From Calditrichia bacterium (GTDB lineage Bacteria > Calditrichota > Calditrichia > JAJRVZ01), in assembly GCA_030634505.1 (NCBI GenBank), contig DAOWAQ010000021.1, positions 1 through 12,902 of the forward strand: 12,902 nucleotides of DNA. Reading direction: 5' to 3'. Made by a program: the position numbers and the translations under genes. Below, piece after piece: positions 1 through 7,237 of this stretch (position 1 is the stretch's first letter; the number at the start of each line of letters is the position of its first letter). Under the pieces are notes generated by a model that had not been told where the DNA came from, searched no databases, and saw nothing but the letters and a program-made list of their open reading frames with translations.

Positions 1-306
1 AAAATAAAATTTAACAATATTGATTATCATTTCATTGAAGAATTTATTGATAAAATAAATGAAAAATTAACACCCTTACAGAAATTTATCCTTCCCGGGG
101 GATCAAAACTTTCCGCATATTATCACATTAGCAGGACAATTTGTAGAAGAGCAGAACGCAAGTTAATTAAACTGGTTGAATTAAACGAAGTACAAGATGA
201 AATATTGATATACTTGAATCGGTTGAGTGATTTACTTTTCGTTTTAGCTAGGTATGCAAACCAGAATAAAGGGGTAAATGATATACTTTGGTCTAAAACA
301 GATTAA
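1..306 (+). CDS. PduO-type cob(I)alamin adenosyltransferase, C-terminal part (5' end outside window)
   Basis: Transfers the adenosyl group of ATP to cob(I)alamin, giving adenosylcobalamin, the cofactor of methylmalonyl-CoA mutase and diol dehydratases; cytoplasmic. The frame is open from base 1 and gives 101 residues to the TAA at 304-306. The PduO/MMAB family is usually about 180-190 residues, so roughly the first half is missing. Visible signatures are FILPGGS at residues 29-35, then HISRTICRRAER at about 42-53 and YLNRLSDLLFVLAR at about 74-87. These match the family's conserved 'LPGG...ARTvcRRAER...YLNRLSDllFvlaR' core, which builds the active site and the last helices of the bundle. It is followed by 285 bp without a gene, so it is probably not cotranscribed with the next operon. 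A functional link through methylmalonyl-CoA chemistry is an inference. Confidence 0.9.
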   Translation, partial: KIKFNNIDYHFIEEFIDKINEKLTPLQKFILPGGSKLSAYYHISRTICRRAERKLIKLVELNEVQDEILIYLNRLSDLLFVLARYANQNKGVNDILWSKTD

Positions 307-428
307 CTATTGACTCAATAATCGATGATAATAATTCACATTTGTTTTAAGATTATATAGATATATTGCTTTCCAAAAATTAATAAAAATAATTTTAATT
401 ATTTTATTTCTAAGAAAACTTAACAATT

Positions 429-446
429 TCAAATAATTTTATTTGA
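429..446. repeat. 18-bp perfect palindrome upstream of the vor operon
   Basis: TCAAATAATTTTATTTGA has 8-bp arms around a central TT. It lies in the AT-rich 307-591 gap, and its centre is about 111 bp before the start site predicted from the sigma-54-like element at 522-538. That distance would suit an enhancer-binding protein or another operator. It is almost all A/T, and other A/T palindromes occur nearby (386-405), so chance is a real alternative. Confidence 0.35.
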
Positions 447-491
447 TTTTTGTATTTAAGGTAACTGGTTATAAAATATACATTAATAAAG

Positions 492-519
492 GATTAAAAT
501 TTATATGTTCACTTTAATC
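492..519. repeat. Inverted repeat GATTAAA/TTTAATC just before the vor promoter
   Basis: The 7-bp arms at 492-498 and 513-519 are exact reverse complements separated by 14 bp. The right arm ends three bases before the -24 element at 522. It could be an operator or a weak hairpin. The base composition makes chance occurrence plausible. Confidence 0.3.
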
Positions 520-521
520 TT

Positions 522-538
522 TTGGCACAAATATTGAT
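522..538 (+). promoter_or_regulatory. Probable sigma-54 (-24/-12) promoter of the vor operon
   Basis: TTGGCAC at 522-528 is followed by TTGAT at 534-538. The GG of the -24 element (524-525) and the G of the -12 element (536) are 12 bp apart, as in the consensus YTGGCACG-N4-TTGCW. The -24 half is nearly perfect. The -12 half has GA where GC is expected, which weakens the call. The predicted transcript start is near 549, leaving a leader of about 43 nt with a GAGGA ribosome site at 580-584 before the ATG at 592. A better example of the same promoter type precedes the hydrogenase operon at 7222-7237. Confidence 0.5.
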
Positions 539-591
539 GTTACTTCGAATGTTAAATCTTAAAAATAAATTCATAAAATGAGGATAACTTT

Positions 592-852
592 ATGACAATC
601 AAAACGCTCACAGAACCAACGATCAATATTGAGCCTGAGTTGTGCAAAGGCTGTGGATTGTGTATAGAAGCCTGTCCACCGGATGTGATCAAGTTTCATG
701 AGAAGTTTAATAGTAAAGGGTATCATTATGCATATTATATAGGTGAGAATTGTACAGGTTGCGGTGTTTGTTTTTATGCTTGTCCTGAACCTGAGGCTAT
801 TGCAGTATATAAAAAAGGTGCAGAAGTTGCGGAGGAGGTAATCGATGGCTAA
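592..852 (+). CDS. 2[4Fe-4S] ferredoxin subunit of 2-oxoacid:ferredoxin oxidoreductase (VOR/KOR delta type)
   Basis: Electron-output subunit of a 2-oxoacid:ferredoxin oxidoreductase; it passes electrons from the TPP/acyl-CoA centre towards soluble ferredoxin. The 86 residues carry two complete CxxCxxCxxxC motifs, C18/C21/C24/C28 followed by P29, and C54/C57/C60/C64 followed by P65, so two [4Fe-4S] clusters are expected. The ATG has a GAGGA site at 580-584, 7 nt upstream. The gene overlaps the next one by 8 nt (ATGGCTAA at 845-852), which indicates translational coupling. No signal peptide is seen, so it acts in the cytoplasm. A stand-alone ferredoxin is possible, but position and overlap make a dedicated subunit much more likely. 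Confidence 0.9.
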   Translation: MTIKTLTEPTINIEPELCKGCGLCIEACPPDVIKFHEKFNSKGYHYAYYIGENCTGCGVCFYACPEPEAIAVYKKGAEVAEEVIDG

Positions 853-1906
853 ACAATTATTAAAAGGAAATCACGCGATAGTAAAAGGAGCCTTATTAGC
901 CGGTTGCAGATTGTATTTCGGATATCCTATTACTCCCGCAAGTGAAATTGCTGAAGGTGCTGCATTATATTTTCCTCGATTAGGTGGTACTTTTTTGCAA
1001 GCGGAAAGTGAAGTTGCCGCAATAAATATGGTTTATGGTGCAAGTAGTGGTGGACTTAGAGTGATGACTGCTTCTTCGAGTCCGGGAATAAGTTTAAAGC
1101 AGGAAGGCGTCTCTTACGCGGCAAGCGCTGAGCTTCCTATGGTTATTGTCAATATAATGAGGGGCGGTCCTGGTCTGGGAAACATTGCACCGGAACAGAG
1201 TGATTATAATCAAGTGGTTAAAGGAGGTGGACACGGTAATTATAAGGTTCCGGTTCTGGCGCCCAATAGTGTTCAGGAGATGTGTAACTTAACCATGTTA
1301 GCTTTTGATATTGCCGAAAAGTATCGTACACCGGTATATATACTTGCCGATGGTTACATTGGTCAGATGATGGAGCCTGTCGAATTTCCTAAGCCTGTAA
1401 TGAATTTACCAAGGCATGATTGGGCTATTTATGCAGATGCCGAGAGCAAAGATAATTTAATCGCCAGTATTTACCTCGATCCTGAAGAACTTGAAGAACA
1501 TAACAGAAAACTACAAAGAAAATATGCCGAAATTGAAAAAAATGAAGTAAGATTAGAAGAATTTATGCTTGATGATGCTAAGTATGTTTTGATCGGATAT
1601 GGTATTGTTTCACGTATGTTAAAGACAGCAGTAGAAAAATTAAGAAATGAAAATATTCCTATTGGCCTGTTAAGACCAAAAACCCTTTTCCCATTCCCGA
1701 GTAAAAAAATCAAAGAAATAACCCAACGAATAGAAAAATTTATGGTGATTGAAATGAGTAATGGTCAAATGATTGATGATGTCAGGTTGGCAGTTGAAGG
1801 TAAAATACCCATTGAATTTTATAATAGGATGGGAGGGGTTGTACCTTCAACAGATGAAATTGTAGAGCAGGTGAAAAAGCAACTTCTACAGGGTGAAAGG
1901 GGTTAA
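845..1906 (+). CDS. vorB: 2-oxoacid:ferredoxin oxidoreductase alpha subunit, VorB type (branched-chain 2-oxoacids)
   Basis: Alpha subunit (domains I and II of the pyruvate:ferredoxin oxidoreductase family) of an enzyme that oxidatively decarboxylates a 2-oxoacid with CoA, giving acyl-CoA, CO2 and reduced ferredoxin. YPITPAS at residues 27-33 is the family's domain-I signature. Blocks such as [29 protein letters not shown] and [11 protein letters not shown] match my memory of proteins annotated as 3-methyl-2-oxobutanoate dehydrogenase subunit VorB more closely than KorA. The 353-residue length is usual for VorB/KorA without a fused gamma domain; the gamma domain here sits on the next gene. A strong GGAGGAGG site (831-838) lies 6 nt before the ATG, inside the ferredoxin gene. 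Substrate choice among 2-ketoisovalerate, 2-ketoglutarate and related acids cannot be proven from sequence alone. Confidence 0.9.
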   Translation: MAKQLLKGNHAIVKGALLAGCRLYFGYPITPASEIAEGAALYFPRLGGTFLQAESEVAAINMVYGASSGGLRVMTASSSPGISLKQEGVSYAASAELPMVIVNIMRGGPGLGNIAPEQSDYNQVVKGGGHGNYKVPVLAPNSVQEMCNLTMLAFDIAEKYRTPVYILADGYIGQMMEPVEFPKPVMNLPRHDWAIYADAESKDNLIASIYLDPEELEEHNRKLQRKYAEIEKNEVRLEEFMLDDAKYVLIGYGIVSRMLKTAVEKLRNENIPIGLLRPKTLFPFPSKKIKEITQRIEKFMVIEMSNGQMIDDVRLAVEGKIPIEFYNRMGGVVPSTDEIVEQVKKQLLQGERG

Positions 1907-1908
1907 CT

Positions 1909-3342
1909 ATGGCTACAAAAATTTTAGAAAAAGCAAAATCATTTTACGACACATATGAACGAAATCCCAGCGCAGATAAAAAAATGCCTCATTATTGTCC
2001 AGGTTGCGGACATGGTAATGTACATAAAATGATCGCGGAGGCACTTGACGATTTTGGCGTAGCAGATAAATCAATTCTTATCAGTCCTGTTGGATGCAGT
2101 GTCTTTGCATACTATTATTTTGATGTGGGAAATATTCAAGCTGCGCATGGTCGTGCTCCGGCAGTTGCAACTGGAATAAAACGAGCGCATCCTGACAGTG
2201 TTGTCATCAGTTACCAGGGTGATGGTGATTTAGCAGCAATCGGAACTGCAGAAATATTGCATGCTGCAAACAGGGGTGAAAATTTAACTGTATTTTTCGT
2301 AAATAATGCAATCTATGGTATGACCGGTGGGCAAATGGCGCCTACAACTTTGGTGGGTCAAAAAACTACAACTACACCTTTAGGCAGACAACCTGGCAAT
2401 GAAGGATTTCCAATAAAAGTTGCTGAATTAATAAGCCAGTTAGAAGCGCCGGTATATGTTGAACGCGTATCATTAGTTGATAATAAATTAAGAGCAAAAG
2501 CTCGGATTGCAATCCGCAAAGCAATTAAAAATCAAGTGGATAATCTGGGATTTTCTCTTGTTGAAATTTTATCTCCTTGTCCGTCAGGTTGGAAATTGGA
2601 TCCGGTTGATTCCTTAAAATGGATCGAAGAAAATATGCATAAAAATTTTCCAATTGGCGTTTTTAGAGATCTTACAAAAGAGGTTGAGCCATATAAAATT
2701 GAAAAAGTCAATCCAAACTCAGATGAAATCATAAATCTTCTTGATATATCAGGGGAAAATGATTTGAGTCTTAAATCTACCGAAACATCGGATAAATATA
2801 AAAATCCGGAAATAAAAATTGCGGGGTTTGGCGGACAAGGTATATTATTGATGGGAGCCGCTCTGGCTCAGGCGGGAATGTTTGCAGACTATCATGTATC
2901 CTGGTTACCTTCCTATGGACCAGAAATGCGTGGCGGAACGGCTAACTGTCATGTAAATGTTCGGTCAAAGGAAGTTGGTTCTCCAATGGTTTCCTTACCA
3001 ACGGTATTGATTGGAATGAATCGTCCGTCATTGGAAAAATTTGAAAATGATGTTGTACCGGGAGGTATTATTATTTATGACAGTTCACTGATAGATATTA
3101 AACCTAAGAGGACTGATATAGAAGTTCTGGCAATTCCTGCTACTAAAATGGCGGATGATATTGGAAATACACGAATAGCTAATATGTTGGTTATGGGTGC
3201 CTACATTGGTTATACAAATTTATTACCAAAAGAAGCTATTTATGAGTCTTTAAAAACTGCTATTAAACGAAAAAGATTTATTGAAATTAATGAAAAGGCT
3301 GTTGATGCGGGTTACGAATTCGGAAAATCCCATAGAAAATAG
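1909..3342 (+). CDS. 2-oxoacid:ferredoxin oxidoreductase, fused TPP-binding beta and gamma subunits
   Basis: Carries two functions that are usually separate proteins. Residues about 1-265 are the TPP-binding beta subunit (VorA/KorB type), with the CPGCGHG motif at 30-36, and GDGD at 104-107 with N132/N133 forming the TPP-Mg2+ motif. After a linker of about 35 charged residues, residues about 300-470 form the gamma domain. It starts with IKIAGFGGQGI, whose GFGGQG lies at 306-311, and contains the typical PSYGPEMRGGTANC stretch. The total of 477 residues equals one beta plus one gamma subunit, with no internal stop. AAGGGG at 1897-1902 lies 6 nt before the ATG, and the stop of vorB is 2 nt upstream. 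With the two preceding genes it completes the enzyme. An intrinsic terminator follows at 3370-3410, so it is the last gene of the operon. Confidence 0.92.
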   Translation: MATKILEKAKSFYDTYERNPSADKKMPHYCPGCGHGNVHKMIAEALDDFGVADKSILISPVGCSVFAYYYFDVGNIQAAHGRAPAVATGIKRAHPDSVVISYQGDGDLAAIGTAEILHAANRGENLTVFFVNNAIYGMTGGQMAPTTLVGQKTTTTPLGRQPGNEGFPIKVAELISQLEAPVYVERVSLVDNKLRAKARIAIRKAIKNQVDNLGFSLVEILSPCPSGWKLDPVDSLKWIEENMHKNFPIGVFRDLTKEVEPYKIEKVNPNSDEIINLLDISGENDLSLKSTETSDKYKNPEIKIAGFGGQGILLMGAALAQAGMFADYHVSWLPSYGPEMRGGTANCHVNVRSKEVGSPMVSLPTVLIGMNRPSLEKFENDVVPGGIIIYDSSLIDIKPKRTDIEVLAIPATKMADDIGNTRIANMLVMGAYIGYTNLLPKEAIYESLKTAIKRKRFIEINEKAVDAGYEFGKSHRK

Positions 3343-3369
3343 TTCCTAATTTATTTTTTCGGAATACTT

Positions 3370-3410
3370 AAACCTTCCAGTTGCGTTGTTGCTGGAAGGT
3401 TTTCTTTTTT
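3370..3410 (+). terminator. Rho-independent terminator of the vor operon
   Basis: AACCTTCCAG (3371-3380) pairs perfectly with CTGGAAGGTT (3392-3401). An extra A-T pair at 3370/3402 makes an 11-bp stem around an 11-nt loop, followed directly by the T-rich run ending at 3410. It lies 28 bp after the stop of the beta/gamma fusion gene and separates the vor operon from the envelope genes. Confidence 0.93.
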
Positions 3411-3464
3411 CTATATAATTTATCAAATGTGACGATGAACATATGAATGTTTATTATCAATTGT

Positions 3465-3479
3465 TAGATTGAAAATCTA
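3465..3479. repeat. Small inverted repeat TAGATT-gaa-AATCTA upstream of the lipoprotein gene
   Basis: Perfect 6-bp arms around a 3-nt centre, about 37 bp before the lipoprotein start. Its place between the terminator and the next gene would suit an operator, but I see no convincing -35/-10 pair around it and chance is possible. Confidence 0.25.
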
Positions 3480-3515
3480 TTAATTTTTATTAATTCCTAA
3501 CGTATTGGATAATAT

Positions 3516-5603
3516 ATGAAAATTAAATATTTTGTAACGATGTTAAGTGTCTTTTTAATAATTGTTTTGGCGGCATGTACGTTTAACAATCCGGTTCTTC
3601 CGAATTGGGAAACGATTTGGGAAATTCCACTTCCTGAAATTTCATTTGAAATGTCTGAAGCAATCGATAATGAGTTTGTATTTGCCGATACTACATCACA
3701 GGGTATTCCAATTCTAAGTCTTTCAATAAAAGATACGGTTGAAAAAGAGGGTATTCGCAAAGAAGATTTGTCAATTAAACCTGATCCTGATACACTTTCA
3801 ACGACCATAGAAGATATTTCCATTTCCAGCCCGGGAACGGAATCAAGTAATCCATATTCAATTCACCAGTTGCTTCCCTATCCTATAAATGTTGGCGATA
3901 CAGTAATTGTACCGGATACAACGCTAACCCTGCCTTCTCAAATAGTTGAATATTCCAATTATAAATATGTGTATGTGAAAGAAGGAGAACTAATACTCGT
4001 TTTTAATAATGAGACATTTTTAACTATTAAACAAGGAATGCAAATTGAAGTTTGGGATGATTCGAGCGGCGGATTATTTGGCCGACAAATCGGTACTGCT
4101 GTTTATCCACAAATTGGTCCATACAATTCAGCATCTGACACCCTGGATCTTAAAAATACAACCATTTCTAATAAACTGAGATTAGAAATTCAGGTGCCTT
4201 TGCAACAGGATATAATAAACAATATTACCAGCCAGGATACAAGCGGGTATGTAAATGCAGATATAATAATATCTAATTTGACTGTAAGTGAAGCCAAAGC
4301 ACAAATACCGGTTCAAACAGCGCACGAAACAGGAGCTGAATCTGTTGAAGATCGAGATAATCACATCATAGAAGCTGTAGTTGATGAAGGACAAATTCAC
4401 TTAAATATAGAAAATCAACTTGAAGTTGAAGCTACAGTAATAATAACATTACCTAATTTTGAAGTTGAAGAAGAACCAGGAATTGCTTATACTCAATCAG
4501 AAGTAATACCAGCCTTATCCAATAATTCTTCAACAATTGAATTAGATGACCTGACCATGTATAATTTTAAATCTCCTGGTATGGTAATAGATTCATTGCA
4601 TTATGAGGTGACTGTGATTACTACTCCAAGTTCAGGACTAACCCACATTTCGAATCAAGATTCTGTTATTGTTAGATTTGATGCGGATTCGATATTTTTC
4701 CGCGAATTTGAAGGAGTACTTGATACTGTTGAAGTAGCAATTGACACGGTTAAACAGGAGGATATTTTTGATTATAACGGTTTTGAAGGTGGGGTTCGGT
4801 TAGAAGATTTGCAATTGGAATTGGCTATTTTTAATGAAATAGGTATTCCGGTTGATATGGTTATCAATATTAGAGGCGAGCATAGAAATCCTGATACTGG
4901 ACAGTTAGATGATTTTGTGGAATTGGATCCGGTTCCAATACAGGTAATTCCCGGTGAAAGCGGAATGCCGTCAACCAATCTGGTAACACTAAACGGATCA
5001 AATTCAAGGATCGTTGAATTAATGGAAATATTACCGACTGATATTGTTATGAGCGGAAGAGCTACAATAATGGGGCAAGGTAAAGTAACAATTAATGATT
5101 CGGTTTGGGGTGAATATGAAATTTCTTCTCCCTTCAATATTTTTGTTGATTCAATACCGGATTTTGAATCTGATATAGATACGCTTGATGAAATAGATGT
5201 TGATATAAAAGATGCAATAGAAAATAGATTCCAAAATGCAAACCTGGAACTTGACTTTGAAAACGGACTTCCATTAGCAGCTAATGTTATAATTATTTTT
5301 GCAACCGATACCACTGCTTTTTTTGAATTAGATACGTCTGATACCAATAAATTAATTATTGATGATTTTAAAATTGTCGCGGGAACTATCGGATCGGATG
5401 GATATGTGTCTGTACCATTTACGGATCAGATATCCACTATCATAAATTATAAAGAATTAAAGATATTTTCAGCAGAAAAACTGTATTTTGGATCAAGAAT
5501 TGAGTTTCCGGAAGTAAATAAAGCTATGAAATTTCGCAGCACAGATGCTTTTATAGGCATTGGCTCAATGAAATTTAAAGTTTTTATGAACCCAGATGAA
5601 TGA
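3516..5603 (+). CDS. Large repeat-containing lipoprotein of unknown function
   Basis: Function not recognised. The first 21 residues form a lipoprotein signal: KIKYF, a hydrophobic core, then the lipobox LAAC with the lipidated cysteine at residue 21. It should therefore be exported and anchored in the inner or outer membrane. The mature part begins FNNPVLPNWETIWEIPLP, an opening like that of many uncharacterised FCB-group lipoproteins. The 674-residue mature chain is acidic, has little cysteine and looks beta-rich. A motif [LI]-x-L-x-[IF]-x-N occurs at residues 159-165, 294-300, 434-440 and 577-583, each followed by alternating hydrophobic residues. This suggests four beta-sandwich domains of about 140 residues. 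The start has only a weak GGA site (3507-3509). The end overlaps or abuts the next gene, so the two are probably cotranscribed and may work together at the cell surface. Confidence 0.85.
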   Translation: MKIKYFVTMLSVFLIIVLAACTFNNPVLPNWETIWEIPLPEISFEMSEAIDNEFVFADTTSQGIPILSLSIKDTVEKEGIRKEDLSIKPDPDTLSTTIEDISISSPGTESSNPYSIHQLLPYPINVGDTVIVPDTTLTLPSQIVEYSNYKYVYVKEGELILVFNNETFLTIKQGMQIEVWDDSSGGLFGRQIGTAVYPQIGPYNSASDTLDLKNTTISNKLRLEIQVPLQQDIINNITSQDTSGYVNADIIISNLTVSEAKAQIPVQTAHETGAESVEDRDNHIIEAVVDEGQIHLNIENQLEVEATVIITLPNFEVEEEPGIAYTQSEVIPALSNNSSTIELDDLTMYNFKSPGMVIDSLHYEVTVITTPSSGLTHISNQDSVIVRFDADSIFFREFEGVLDTVEVAIDTVKQEDIFDYNGFEGGVRLEDLQLELAIFNEIGIPVDMVINIRGEHRNPDTGQLDDFVELDPVPIQVIPGESGMPSTNLVTLNGSNSRIVELMEILPTDIVMSGRATIMGQGKVTINDSVWGEYEISSPFNIFVDSIPDFESDIDTLDEIDVDIKDAIENRFQNANLELDFENGLPLAANVIIIFATDTTAFFELDTSDTNKLIIDDFKIVAGTIGSDGYVSVPFTDQISTIINYKELKIFSAEKLYFGSRIEFPEVNKAMKFRSTDAFIGIGSMKFKVFMNPDE

Positions 5604-5613
5604 GAGAAAAATA

Positions 5614-6876
5614 ATGATAAAGAATTTTTTTATTTTAATATTGTTGGTTTGCCTGGCTGTGCCGTCAGTATTCGCTCAGGGTTTTGACGGGGCAAGCTTG
5701 GGTATGGGAAGAGCTTATGGTGCATTGGCTACCGGGATTGACGCAATTGCCTGGAATCCTGCAAATCTGATTTTACCGCGAGACAGTTTTTTAGAATTAA
5801 ATCTCTTCTCATTAAATCTAAATATGGCTAATTCCAGTTTTAATATTGACAATTACAACAGGTATTTTACAAAAGAAGGTCATAAGGGTTGGTGGAGCGA
5901 AGCTGACAAAAAAAACATATTAGATTTGATCGATGAAGATGGCTTAAATGCTTATGGCGATATAAATTCAAACGTATTGGGATTAGCATTTGGGAACTAT
6001 GCTTTCGCAGTCCAAGGAACAGGTAATGCATTTTTTACTTCTCCCAAATTACCAATTGAATTATATTTATACGGCAATAACGATAAAGATGAAGTATTGA
6101 AATTTAAGAATGTTGACGGTAATGGTTACGGAGCTGTTAAAGTATCATTTGCGGCTTCATACCCGATAAAGTTTAAAAAATATTTTGACTTGTTTGGTGT
6201 TGGCGCCAATATAAATTATTTTCAGGGATTTGAATATTATGAATTGAATGAAGGTAAAGGATATTTTAATACATCATCTTCGAAAATTAAGTCAGAATTA
6301 ATATTTGAAGGCAAACGAGCAGATGGCGGTTCTGGGTTCAGTCTTGACATTGGTGGTACTGGAATTATTAAAAAGAAATGGACAGTGAGTCTTGCTTTAC
6401 AGAATGTTTATTCAACCTTTAATTGGAATGACAACCCGCAATTATTTCTAAACTCTGTAACTATTGATTCCAGCGATCTTGGAAAACCGGAAGATTTAAC
6501 TACCACAGAAATGGATACAATTTATTCGATTAATAATTTCACAAGAACGATGCCTTTAGTTATACATGTTGCAACAGCATATGCCTGGGGTAAAAACTGG
6601 ATATTCAGTGCAGATATTGAACAGGCATTTGGTAATGAGATGGGCTATTCGGATAGAACTATGTTTTCCGCCGGGGCACAATTTAATCCAATAAAAATAT
6701 TACCACTAAGAGCTGGTATGACGGTTGGTGGTAAATGGGGATTTTTATTTGGAATGGGATTTGGAATAAGAGCTGGAATTTTTCAAATGGATTTAAGCTA
6801 TTCTATGCACAGAGCATTGTGGCCAACGTTGTCACGAGGCAATTCTTTCGCTATAAGCACAAAACTCGTGCTTTAA
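5614..6876 (+). CDS. Probable outer-membrane beta-barrel protein, DUF5723/PorV-like
   Basis: A 420-residue exported protein. From the ATG at 5614 it begins MIKNFFILILLVCLAVPSVFA, a clean signal peptide with likely cleavage at FA/QG. GAGAG at 5602-5606 gives a good spacing. An in-frame ATG at 5596, inside the end of the lipoprotein gene, would add six residues and cannot be excluded. The mature N-terminus, with ASLGMGRAYGALATGIDAIAWNPANL, is the typical 'G(a)rslgmGgAy.Al..d..A..wNPA.L' opening of PorV/UPF0164/FadL-like barrels. The following NYNRYF and EADKKNILDLI stretch resembles DUF5723 proteins of Bacteroidota. Alternating hydrophobic/polar strands and aromatic residues continue to the end (FAISTKLVL). 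Role unknown; transport or a partner of the adjacent lipoprotein are possible. The 395-bp gap after it begins a new transcription unit. Confidence 0.8.
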   Translation: MIKNFFILILLVCLAVPSVFAQGFDGASLGMGRAYGALATGIDAIAWNPANLILPRDSFLELNLFSLNLNMANSSFNIDNYNRYFTKEGHKGWWSEADKKNILDLIDEDGLNAYGDINSNVLGLAFGNYAFAVQGTGNAFFTSPKLPIELYLYGNNDKDEVLKFKNVDGNGYGAVKVSFAASYPIKFKKYFDLFGVGANINYFQGFEYYELNEGKGYFNTSSSKIKSELIFEGKRADGGSGFSLDIGGTGIIKKKWTVSLALQNVYSTFNWNDNPQLFLNSVTIDSSDLGKPEDLTTTEMDTIYSINNFTRTMPLVIHVATAYAWGKNWIFSADIEQAFGNEMGYSDRTMFSAGAQFNPIKILPLRAGMTVGGKWGFLFGMGFGIRAGIFQMDLSYSMHRALWPTLSRGNSFAISTKLVL

Positions 6877-6971
6877 TTATTCACTAAAACATTAATACAT
6901 AAATAAAACAATCTTCACATTCTTTTAATATTATCGATTAGATTTTTCTTCTTTCTTAGAATTACATCAAT

Positions 6972-6990
6972 TGTTCATATAATTTGAACA
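6972..6990. repeat. Inverted repeat TGTTCA-N7-TGAACA
   Basis: The 6-bp arms are exact reverse complements with a 7-bp spacer, about 258-276 bp before the predicted hyd transcript start. A third TGTTCA lies at 7018-7023. It could be an operator, but the hexamer also occurs several times inside genes of this window. Confidence 0.3.
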
Positions 6991-7138
6991 TTTATCATTA
7001 ATATGCTCAATCATAAGTGTTCAGATTGTCTTCTCTTTTGTTTAAAAATACTCAATATAAAATTAGACTTTTACTTGTATAATCATTGTTATTCCAATAT
7101 TTAGGAATCTTGTGAAAAAAATTACATAATATAATAAA

Positions 7139-7168
7139 TAAAATGATAAATAGTAAAAGGTCATTTTA
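7139..7168. promoter_or_regulatory. Candidate upstream activator site for the hyd sigma-54 promoter
   Basis: TAAAATGA (7139-7146) and TCATTTTA (7161-7168) are perfect 8-bp reverse complements separated by 14 bp. The arm centres are 22 bp apart, about two helical turns, so both would face the same side of the DNA. The site spans about -109 to -80 relative to the start predicted from the -24/-12 element, the usual place for a bacterial enhancer-binding protein. The binding protein is not in this window. Confidence 0.45.
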
Positions 7169-7221
7169 CTTAACTACAGTGAAAACAATAATTAATCTGG
7201 GTATATTGTAATACAGAAATA

Positions 7222-7237
7222 TGGCATACCTCTTGCT
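7222..7237 (+). promoter_or_regulatory. Sigma-54 (-24/-12) promoter of the hydrogenase operon
   Basis: TGGCATA-CCTC-TTGCT matches the sigma-54 consensus TGGCACG-N4-TTGCW at nearly every informative position. GG (7223-7224) and GC (7235-7236) are exactly 12 bp apart. Transcription should start near 7248, leaving a leader of about 24 nt that contains the AAGAGG ribosome site and ends at the ATG at 7272. The promoter itself contains an ATG at 7221 in frame with hydB; that ATG lies upstream of the transcript start and cannot be the real start if this promoter is used. Confidence 0.82.

Noticed and set aside
308..320. TATTGACTCAATA palindrome just after the adenosyltransferase stop as a terminator
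   Set aside because: Six-bp arms with a one-base centre cannot form a terminator hairpin and no T-run follows.
386..405. A 20-bp palindrome of only A and T before the vor operon
   Set aside because: Such symmetry is common by chance in sequence this AT-rich; not listed as a feature.
845..3342. Naming the operon KorAB (2-oxoglutarate) or pyruvate oxidoreductase
   Set aside because: The alpha subunit blocks around [17 protein letters not shown] and [12 protein letters not shown] look more like VorB, and the domain order is not that of the PFOR single chain; substrate is still only inferred.
4772..5347. A 191-residue open frame on the minus strand within the lipoprotein gene
   Set aside because: It is a serine-rich shadow frame of a gene with strong signal-peptide and repeat evidence, with no family resemblance.
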